Shown: piece after piece, positions 1-4,205 of the stretch
Numbering within the stretch: the first letter of the stretch is position 1
How the letters are laid out: every line of letters starts with the position of its first letter
Source of the DNA: JBBQHX01 sp038324385
GTDB lineage: Bacteria > Gemmatimonadota > Gemmatimonadetes > Gemmatimonadales > Gemmatimonadaceae
NCBI GenBank assembly: GCA_038324385.1
Contig: JBBQHX010000258.1
Span: 1-5,177 of the forward strand
Direction of reading: 5' to 3'
Length of the DNA stretch: 5,177 nt
The notes under the pieces: generated by a model
Database searches by the model: none
Seen by the model: only the letters and a program-made list of their open reading frames with translations
Told to the model about the DNA's origin: nothing
Position numbers and translations under genes: made by a program

Positions 1-161
1 GGACGTCGTGCAACCATGCAGAGCGAGGCGGAGCGAGCGCGGCTCGTACGACCAGATGGCCCGGAGTCGGTCGGGCAGGGTCGGGACCTTCCTGCGCAGC
101 CGCGGTAATGGGCGCCCGCCCTCAGCCCCGTGCGGTGCCGCCGTCGACGCCGACGTTGCGG
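1..161. other. Left-edge stretch with no supportable gene
   Basis: I see no coding region I can support here. Several frames are open on both strands, but the translations are Arg/Ala/Pro/Ser-rich strings of the kind that GC-rich non-coding DNA gives, without recognisable motifs. The minus-strand frame of the cytochrome remnant stays open to the window edge but loses any resemblance to a known protein. The short stretch 421-508, between the remnant and the kinase stop, is likewise featureless apart from GC-rich self-complementarity. Confidence 0.5.
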
Positions 162-420
162 CCGCCCGGCGAGGAGATGCGCCAGTAACTCCGCCTCGTG
201 CATGCCGCGCGCCGCCACCGCGAGGAATCGCGACGACGCGATCGTTGGGGCCGACGGCGCTCGGTGCCTTCTCCTCGAACAGATACGGATAGGCGGGGAT
301 GAGCGACCCGTCGACCAGCGCGCGCGGATCGTAGAGATGGATCAGGTCGTCGACATCAGGCAGCCGTTGCCCGACGCCGGACGCGTGCGAGGATGCCGAC
401 GGCGTCACGGTGCGCCTCAC
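162..420 (-). pseudogene. Decayed C-terminal fragment of a cbb3-type cytochrome oxidase mono-haem subunit (CcoO/FixO-like)
   Basis: Read on the minus strand, the frame starting at 420 gives a stretch (HLYDPRALVDGSLIPAYPYL, 339 down to about 280) that closely resembles the C-terminal haem-binding region of CcoO/FixO proteins. The family pattern there is His-Leu-Tyr-[DN]-Pro-Arg, then Pro-Gly-Ser-[IL]-Met-Pro-x-[YF]-Pro-[YWF]-Leu-Phe. The family's closing segment, a short acidic Leu/Ala helix of the type EAxxLVAYLLSL, appears one frame over as EAELLAHLLAGR (197-162). A net one-base shift between about 231 and 198 is therefore needed to join them. The axial haem ligand Met is replaced by Ile. 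The N-terminal membrane anchor and the CxxCH haem motif of a complete ~200-residue subunit are absent, and there is no good start codon. The intact protein would be a membrane-anchored c-type cytochrome passing electrons to the cbb3 oxidase core. I infer a dead remnant; a sequencing error explains the frame change but not the missing Met or N-terminus. The family match is from memory of motifs. Confidence 0.45.
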
Positions 421-508
421 GCCGCGCTCACCCCCCGCTGGATCGACCGCTGCGCGCGATGACGCACTGGCTCCCGGACCGCGCGCGGCCCCGTGGCCGT
501 GCCCCGCC

Positions 509-1750
509 TCACGCGTGATCGGGAATGGCCAGCGGGGGCGGTACCGGGCTGCACAGCGCGTCCCGATCCGTCCGGCGTCGCGCGGGGAGCGTGAAGCCGA
601 TCACCGTGCCGTTCTCGGGAAATTCGGCCCAGACGCGCCCACCCAATCCCTCCACGATCTCGCGCACGATACTCAGCCCCAGCCCGGTGCCTTCGATCTG
701 CGGCGCCATCTGCTCGTGCGCGCGGAAGAAACGCTCGAACAGCCGCGCCCGGGCTTCCGGCGGCACCCCGCGCCCATTGTCCCGCACTTCCACCGCAACC
801 TCGGCCGGAGCCCCAACGTCAGTGTCGACGACATAGGCCCGCACCTCCGCCCAGCGCTCGGACCCATCGGTGCTGGCGTACTTGATGGCGTTGGAGAAGA
901 GGTTCGTCAGGCAGAGCTCCACTGCGGCCGCGTTGACCTCGACGCCGGGATGCTCCCCGATGATCCGAAACACCACGCCCTGCCGCGCGGCCGTGTCGCG
1001 GAGCTGTCGCGCCGCTTCGGCGATCGCGTCCGACAGGAGCACGTGCCGCTGCTGACGTGGCGCGATCGGTCCACGCGCCAGCTCGAGCAGATTCTCCAGC
1101 ACCGCGCGCATCCCGTTTGCGTTCCGAACCACCACGCCCGCCAGCTCCTCACGCTTCGACTCGTCGAGCCCGGGGAGCGTGAGGAGCTGGCCGGCGCCCA
1201 ACGTCGCGCCGATCCGGTTGCGGATCTCATGGGTGAGCGCGCGATGAAAGGCCTGGAGGCGCTGCTCGCGCTCGGAGAGCTGCGCCGTCATGTGCCGCAG
1301 GAACTGCGTCGTCGTGGCCTGCTGGATCAGCGCGATCGCCTGGAACAGCCGGTGCGCGCATGCCAGCGTATCGCCTGACGACGCGCGCGCGGTGTGCTCG
1401 CTGGCCACGCGCGACAGGAAAGTGAACAGCACGCCGCCCAGAATCTCATACTCCTTCTGGAGCTCGTGTTCGGAGAAGCCCTGCGCGAAGCGGAGCGCGC
1501 CCAGCTCCATCGCCTTGTCGATCACGTCCGCCTGCGCGGCCACCGTCTGCGCGGGATCGCCGACGAAGCGGGCGATCCCGTCCACCAGCAGCGGGATGTG
1601 ATCGAGCAGGTCGTCCATCGGGAAGACGTGCACCGGCTCGACCGTCACGCGGTCGACGATGCGCTCCAGCCACCGCGCCGTGAGTTCCACGCGGGCGCCC
1701 TGCAGTTCCCTGGCGAAGGCGCCGCCAAGCGCGCTCGGACTGGTTTCCAT
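509..1750 (-). CDS. Soluble sensor histidine kinase with RsbRD-like N-terminal domain
   Basis: This 413-residue protein should autophosphorylate on a histidine and pass phosphate to a response regulator. Residues ~20-145 are all-helical with the look of the RsbRD N-terminal domain (PF14361), including the RWLERI start and a HELQKEYEILGGVL helix near 95-107. Residues ~165-230 form the dimerisation/phosphoacceptor domain, with the H box ALTHEIRNRIGAT and phosphoacceptor His174. Residues ~275-392 form the HATPase domain: N box LFSNAIKYAS with Asn287, G1 box DNGRG (324-328), F box LFERFF (337-342) and G2 box GTGLGLS (354-360). All ATP-binding motifs are intact. There is no signal peptide or membrane segment, so it should act in the cytoplasm. 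The start at 1750 is fixed by an excellent Shine-Dalgarno. No receiver-domain gene lies in the window, so it is an orphan kinase as far as can be seen. The last ~20 residues are a Pro-rich tail beyond the ATPase fold. Its signal and partner cannot be read from the sequence. Confidence 0.93.
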   Translation of the reverse strand: METSPSALGGAFARELQGARVELTARWLERIVDRVTVEPVHVFPMDDLLDHIPLLVDGIARFVGDPAQTVAAQADVIDKAMELGALRFAQGFSEHELQKEYEILGGVLFTFLSRVASEHTARASSGDTLACAHRLFQAIALIQQATTTQFLRHMTAQLSEREQRLQAFHRALTHEIRNRIGATLGAGQLLTLPGLDESKREELAGVVVRNANGMRAVLENLLELARGPIAPRQQRHVLLSDAIAEAARQLRDTAARQGVVFRIIGEHPGVEVNAAAVELCLTNLFSNAIKYASTDGSERWAEVRAYVVDTDVGAPAEVAVEVRDNGRGVPPEARARLFERFFRAHEQMAPQIEGTGLGLSIVREIVEGLGGRVWAEFPENGTVIGFTLPARRRTDRDALCSPVPPPLAIPDHA

Positions 1751-1752
1751 CG

Positions 1753-1761
1753 ATCACCTCC
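1753..1761 (-). promoter_or_regulatory. Near-perfect Shine-Dalgarno of the histidine kinase gene
   Basis: On the minus strand the bases GGAGGTGAT lie just before the ATG at 1750, with six bases between the GGAGG core and the start. This matches the anti-Shine-Dalgarno end of 16S rRNA over nine bases. It fixes the start codon and predicts efficient translation. None of the plus-strand genes in the window has a comparable site. Confidence 0.85.
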
Positions 1762-1839
1762 CGGGGAACGAACGCGCGGCGATCGCCCGAGCCACCAGAG
1801 GGTGGTTGCGCGGGGCAGCGGCGATGCATTGGCGAATGG

Positions 1840-1863
1840 TCGATCAACCGGCCAGCGGATCGA
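1840..1863. promoter_or_regulatory. Perfect 6-bp inverted repeat with 12-base spacer, possible operator
   Basis: TCGATC at 1840-1845 is mirrored by GATCGA at 1858-1863. The geometry, with half-site centres about 18 bases apart, could suit a dimeric regulator. It lies just downstream of the candidate kinase -10 on the minus strand, where a bound protein could block transcription. GATC-containing 6-mers recur by chance in GC-rich DNA, so support is weak. Confidence 0.2.
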
Positions 1864-1868
1864 CTCGC

Positions 1869-1877
1869 AATCTAGCA
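1869..1877 (-). promoter_or_regulatory. Candidate extended -10 promoter element for the histidine kinase
   Basis: On the minus strand the bases read TGCTAGATT, which fits an extended -10 (TGn followed by a TATAAT-like hexamer, 4 of 6). This is one of the few AT-containing spots in the divergent region. It would start transcription near 1862 and give a leader of roughly 110 bases. No good -35 is present, and promoter consensus in this lineage is not known to me, so this is tentative. Confidence 0.22.
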
Positions 1878-1998
1878 CCAGTCGACCGCGTCGGCCGCAT
1901 TCGACCGCCGGCACCGTCCCCTCGGCGAAGTTCGGGTAACCAGGGCACGCACGGGTGACGGCCATTCGGACGCATCGTCCACCTTGCAGCCAATGGCC

Positions 1999-2019
1999 GC
2001 CCGGCGGATTTCGCCGGGC
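1999..2019 (+). promoter_or_regulatory. Perfect 8-bp stem, 5-base loop in the leader of the barrel gene
   Basis: GCCCGGCG (1999-2006), a GATTT loop, then CGCCGGGC (2012-2019) form a very stable hairpin 41 bases before the barrel gene ATG. No T-run follows on either strand, so it is not a standard intrinsic terminator. It may be an mRNA 5' stabilising stem, a regulator site or chance in GC-rich sequence. Confidence 0.4.
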
Positions 2020-2060
2020 ATCGCACGCGACCCTGCCCACCGTCCCCGACCCGTCCGCCC

Positions 2061-2774
2061 ATGCCGCTCGCCGTTCGCCGCCCCTCGATCCGCTCGCTCA
2101 CGCTTCCGGCCGCCGCGGTACTTGCCGCCGCACTCCTCGCCGCGCCATCCACCGCCACCGCGCAGCAGGGCCTCGACGCGTCGGCCACCCTCAAGGCCAG
2201 CACACTCGGTTTCGGGGCGGAGTTCGGCAAGCTGCTCACCAGCAACCTTGGCGTTCGCGTCGGCGGCGCGACGCTCTCGTACGATCACGAGCGGGAGGTC
2301 GACGGCATCACCTACGACGGCGCGCTGTCGCTGCGGAGCGTGCAGGGTTTCGTCGACCTCTTTCCCTGGCGCCGCGGGGCGTTCCGCGTCACCGCTGGCG
2401 TCGTGAGCGGCACGAACGAGGTCGCGGCCACCGGAGTCCCCGACGCCGGCGGCGAGTACACGGTCGACGGACAGACGTATGCCGGCTCCGATGTGGGCAC
2501 GCTCGTCGCCGATGTGGCCTATGCGCGGACGCGTCCCTACGCTGGCATCGGCTGGGGAACGCCGGCCAGCCGCGATGGCGGATTCGGCGTGGTGGTCGAC
2601 CTCGGCGCGGTGTACGGCGCACCGGCGCTGGCGCTTGGCGCCACCGGGCCGGCCGCCAGCAACGCGCAGTTTCAGGCGGATCTCGCCGCGCAGCGCGCCA
2701 GCAGCCAGGAGGATCTGGATCGCTACGGGCGATTCTATCCGGTGGTGGGACTCGGGCTGTCGTATCGCTTCTAG
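2061..2774 (+). CDS. Exported outer-membrane beta-barrel protein of unknown function
   Basis: The 237-residue product begins with a Sec signal peptide. It has Arg residues at 6, 7 and 11, a hydrophobic Ala/Leu core at about 16-28, and an Ala-x-Ala cleavage site after residue 34 (ATA before QQG). The mature part alternates polar and aromatic/aliphatic residues as amphipathic strands do, is Gly-rich, and ends in GLGLSYRF; the final Phe is the classical BAM recognition residue. The order of a barrel strand near LGVRVGGATLSYDHE, a YTVDGQTY loop (~131-138), PYAGIGWG (~161-168) and a charged QADLAAQRASSQEDLDRYG segment before the last strand resembles a family of uncharacterised outer-membrane proteins in several diderm phyla; this is recalled, not searched. 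The predicted size suits a barrel of about 8-10 strands. No Shine-Dalgarno precedes the ATG, which is chosen because it gives a complete signal peptide. The gene stands alone, divergent from the kinase. Its function is unknown; a small porin or structural role is possible. Confidence 0.85.
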   Translation: MPLAVRRPSIRSLTLPAAAVLAAALLAAPSTATAQQGLDASATLKASTLGFGAEFGKLLTSNLGVRVGGATLSYDHEREVDGITYDGALSLRSVQGFVDLFPWRRGAFRVTAGVVSGTNEVAATGVPDAGGEYTVDGQTYAGSDVGTLVADVAYARTRPYAGIGWGTPASRDGGFGVVVDLGAVYGAPALALGATGPAASNAQFQADLAAQRASSQEDLDRYGRFYPVVGLGLSYRF

Positions 2775-2793
2775 CCGTACCCGGGGTGGCGGG

Positions 2794-2805
2794 AACCGCG
2801 CGGTT
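2794..2805. repeat. Perfect 12-bp palindrome
   Basis: AACCGCGCGGTT reads the same on both strands, without a spacer. It ends on the first two bases of a TTGACG candidate -35 hexamer and directly abuts a second inverted repeat that starts at 2806. Its position upstream of the cupin-SDR operon suggests a protein-binding site. Confidence 0.55.
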
Positions 2806-2832
2806 GACGTGTGATGGACACGTCTTTCAATT
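2804..2832 (+). promoter_or_regulatory. Candidate sigma70-type promoter of the cupin-SDR operon
   Basis: TTGACG (2804-2809), 5 of 6 to the -35 consensus, is followed after exactly 17 bases by TCAATT (2827-2832), a weak -10 (3 of 6). It lies in the gap before the cupin gene and would give a leader of about 57 bases. The -35 is good, the -10 is poor. The two palindromes at 2794-2824 overlap the -35 and fill the spacer, which is where a repressor would act. Confidence 0.35.
2806..2824. promoter_or_regulatory. Perfect 7+7 inverted repeat (19 bp), likely operator or weak terminator
   Basis: GACGTGT (2806-2812), a GATGG spacer and ACACGTC (2818-2824) form a 19-bp dyad. It sits inside the spacer of the candidate cupin promoter, a classical position for a dimeric repressor such as a GntR-, LacI- or TetR-type protein. 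An alternative is that the transcript folds as a 7-bp stem with a 5-base loop followed by TTTCAATT, acting as a weak intrinsic terminator for the barrel gene, which ends 31 bases earlier. The sequence does not decide between these. Confidence 0.5.
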
Positions 2833-2843
2833 GCGCCGCATCC

Positions 2844-2874
2844 GGACGCACGGTCATCGCGCCGAGTTGCGTCC
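2844..2874 (+). promoter_or_regulatory. Hairpin in the 5' leader of the cupin gene
   Basis: GGACGCA (2844-2850) pairs with TGCGTCC (2868-2874), and CGG/CCG can extend the stem inside the loop with a 3-base bulge. It would lie in the mRNA leader, ending 22 bases before the cupin ATG. It does not mask the start codon. It may be an mRNA structural element or chance. Confidence 0.25.
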
Positions 2875-2896
2875 ACTCCCGCCCCCGCGAGGCCCC

Positions 2897-3277
2897 ATGA
2901 GTTCCGACGCCGCCGTCGTTCGTCACTTCCGTTGGGACGACATGCCCAAGGAGCGGGTGACCGACCTCCTCGACCGCCGGCTGATCACCGGCGACCGGAT
3001 GATGCTCGCGCACGTCTACCTCAAGAAGGGGTGCATCGTCCCGCGACACTCGCACGAGAACGAGCAGCTGACCTACATCCTCGAGGGGGCGCTGCACTTC
3101 TGGATCGGGGCCGACGGCGAACAGGAAGTGATCGTGCGCGCGGGCGAGGTACTGCACATCCCGTCGAACGTACCGCACATGGCCGAAGCGCTCGACGACA
3201 CGCTCGATGTCGACATCTTCAGCCCGCCGCGGCAGGACTGGCTCGACCATACGGACACGTACTTCCACAACAAGTAG
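2897..3277 (+). CDS. Small single-domain cupin protein, KdgF-like
   Basis: This 126-residue protein is one compact double-stranded beta-helix. Cupin motif 1 spans residues 45-64: Gly45, His51, His53, Gln57 (Glu in the textbook motif) and Gly64, within HSHENEQLTYILEG. Motif 2 spans 83-94: GEVLHIPSNVPH with His94. The three His plus Gln57 would hold a divalent metal. The ending DVDIFSPPRQDWL (~104-116) resembles KdgF and related cupins; KdgF acts in pectin and alginate breakdown by opening unsaturated uronates. The substrate here is unproven, and many cupins with this ending have no known role. The ATG at 2897 is chosen because the protein then has normal single-cupin length; a weak GAGG (2889-2892) lies four bases before it. 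The frame is open further upstream, but that part crosses the barrel gene and lacks motifs. The stop is two bases before the SDR start, so the two are almost certainly co-transcribed and translationally coupled. Confidence 0.9.
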   Translation: MSSDAAVVRHFRWDDMPKERVTDLLDRRLITGDRMMLAHVYLKKGCIVPRHSHENEQLTYILEGALHFWIGADGEQEVIVRAGEVLHIPSNVPHMAEALDDTLDVDIFSPPRQDWLDHTDTYFHNK

Positions 3278-3279
3278 CG

Positions 3280-4071
3280 ATGGATCTCCAACTCGCCGGA
3301 AAGGTCGCCCTCGTCGCCGCCTCGAGCCGCGGGCTCGGCCGCGCGGTGGCTGAGGAGCTGGCCGCCGAAGGCGCCGCGCTGGTGCTGTGCGCGCGCGGGG
3401 AGGACGCACTGCGCGAGACCGCCGCCGCGATCGAGCAGCGCACGGGGGCACGCGTCGTCGCCGTCGCCGCCGACGTCTCGCAGTCGTCAGGCCTCACGAC
3501 GGTGACCGGGGCGGCGATGCGCGAATTCGGACGGGTCGACGTGCTCGTCACCAACAGCGGCGGCCCGCCGTCGGGCCCGTTCGAGCAGCACGCGCCCGAG
3601 GCCTGGGACGATGCCATCCGCTCGCTCCTGCACAGCGTCCTCGGGCTGACGCGGGCGGTGCTCCCGGGCATGCGCGAGCGCGGCTGGGGGCGCATCATCA
3701 ACATCACCTCGATCGCCGTCAAGCAGCCGGTCGACGGGCTGATCCTCTCGAACAGCGTGCGCGCGGCCGTCACCGGCTTCGCGCGCACGCTGGCCAACGA
3801 GGTTGCGCCGCACGGCATCACGGTGAACAACGTGCTGCCCGGCTACACGCGCACCGCCCGCGTCGAGCAGCTGGCCGCGCAGACGGCTGCCGCGCGCGGT
3901 GTCACCCCCGAGGAGGCTGAAGCCGTCTGGACGGGGCAGATCCCCGCCGCGCGGTTGGGGGAGCCGCGCGAGTTCGCGGCGCTGGTCGCCTTTCTCGCGT
4001 CTGAGCGCGCCAGCTATATCACGGGCACGTCGATCCCCGTCGACGGCGGGTGGATTCGCGCGCTGCTCTGA
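3280..4071 (+). CDS. SDR-fold protein with non-canonical active site (3-oxoacyl-ACP reductase-like)
   Basis: The 263-residue product has the size and motif order of classical short-chain dehydrogenases: a Rossmann start VALVAASSRGLG (9-20), Asp65 before the fourth strand, TNSGGPP (91-97, in place of NNAG), Ser144 in NITS, PGYT (187-190), and the closing TGTSIPVDGGW (248-258). The NAD(P)-binding turn is ASSRGLG rather than TGxxxGxG. At the catalytic Tyr-x-x-x-Lys position it has SNSVR: Ser157 replaces Tyr and Arg161 replaces Lys, at the normal 13-residue distance from Ser144. A subgroup of SDR proteins annotated as 3-oxoacyl-ACP reductases shares this LSNxxR pattern, so it is probably a fixed feature rather than decay. 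Cofactor binding looks plausible; ordinary hydride-transfer chemistry is doubtful. The ATG at 3280 follows the cupin stop by two bases with no clear Shine-Dalgarno, implying coupling. A role beside the cupin in sugar-acid metabolism is inference. Confidence 0.92.
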   Translation: MDLQLAGKVALVAASSRGLGRAVAEELAAEGAALVLCARGEDALRETAAAIEQRTGARVVAVAADVSQSSGLTTVTGAAMREFGRVDVLVTNSGGPPSGPFEQHAPEAWDDAIRSLLHSVLGLTRAVLPGMRERGWGRIINITSIAVKQPVDGLILSNSVRAAVTGFARTLANEVAPHGITVNNVLPGYTRTARVEQLAAQTAAARGVTPEEAEAVWTGQIPAARLGEPREFAALVAFLASERASYITGTSIPVDGGWIRALL

Positions 4072-4087
4072 CCAGCGGCGCGAATCC
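4052..4087 (+). promoter_or_regulatory. Strong hairpin with the SDR stop codon in its loop
   Basis: GGATTCGCG (4052-4060) and CGCTG (4061-4065) pair with CAGCG (4073-4077) and CGCGAATCC (4079-4087), leaving a single bulged G (4078) and a 7-base loop, CTCTGAC. The UGA stop (4069-4071) lies in that loop. No T-run follows, so it is not a canonical terminator. It may protect the 3' end of the operon mRNA, assist termination further on, or affect ribosome release. Confidence 0.5.
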
Positions 4088-4105
4088 GGGTCGACGGGGC
4101 CGATT

Positions 4106-4111
4106 TACACT
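4106..4111 (+). promoter_or_regulatory. Candidate -10 element for the propeller gene
   Basis: TACACT (4 of 6 to TATAAT) sits in the only AT-leaning patch between the SDR stop and the next gene. No -35 is recognisable at the usual spacing. If used, transcription would start near 4118, and the hairpin at 4142-4173 would lie in the leader of the propeller mRNA. Low confidence. Confidence 0.18.
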
Positions 4112-4141
4112 GGCGCGACGCCCGCTCCAGCCCGATCGTTC

Positions 4142-4176
4142 GAACGACGGCGCACCCCCGTGTGCCGTCGTTCTTT
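4142..4176 (+). terminator. Intrinsic terminator after the cupin-SDR operon
   Basis: GAACGACGG plus CGCAC (4142-4155), a CCCC loop (4156-4159) and GTGTG plus CCGTCGTTC (4160-4173) form a 14-bp stem with a single G-U pair. TTTCGTTGT follows. Stem and loop are ideal for rho-independent termination; the U-tract is short and interrupted, as is usual in GC-rich genomes. It lies 70 bases after the SDR stop and 32 bases before the next start, so it separates the two transcription units. The left arm overlaps a 10-bp palindrome, CGTTCGAACG (4138-4147), which could form a competing fold. Confidence 0.75.
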
Positions 4177-4205
4177 CGTTGTCGGCCTCAGCTCCCGTCC
4201 CCCCC

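Larger units (their letters stand above)
1751..2060. other. Divergent intergenic region between kinase and barrel protein genes
   Basis: These 310 bases must hold the promoters of both flanking genes. Visible elements are the kinase Shine-Dalgarno, a candidate extended -10 for the kinase (1869-1877), a 6+6 inverted repeat (1840-1863), a small 5-bp hairpin sequence (1792-1805) and a perfect 8-bp hairpin in the leader of the barrel gene (1999-2019). The open frames crossing it on both strands lack any recognisable motif and read as GC-rich shadows. I see no convincing -35/-10 pair for the plus-strand gene, and no small RNA or peptide gene that I can support. Confidence 0.6.

Noticed and set aside
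16..108. Short plus-strand frame of 30 codons at the left edge
   Set aside because: It has no Shine-Dalgarno, motif or context, and its length is within chance for this composition.
410..1378. Long plus-strand open frame (322 codons) antisense to the histidine kinase
   Set aside because: It is Arg/His/Pro-rich without domain motifs and lies opposite a gene with all kinase boxes and a perfect Shine-Dalgarno. It is a GC-rich shadow.
1999..2019. Reading the barrel-leader hairpin as an intrinsic terminator
   Set aside because: No T-run follows on either strand, and no gene ends near it in either direction.
1872..2876. Minus-strand open frame of 334 codons covering the barrel gene
   Set aside because: It is Arg/Gly/Ala-rich with no recognisable motif. 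The opposite strand encodes a signal peptide, barrel strands and a terminal Phe.
1955..2896. N-terminal extension of the cupin frame across the barrel gene
   Set aside because: The cupin fold is complete from 2897. The upstream part is Arg-rich with no motifs and overlaps a better-supported gene in another frame.
2932..3279. N-terminal extension of the SDR frame across the cupin gene
   Set aside because: The SDR Rossmann motif begins within ten residues of the ATG at 3280. The extension reads as an Arg/His-rich shadow of the cupin gene, so a cupin-SDR fusion is not supported.
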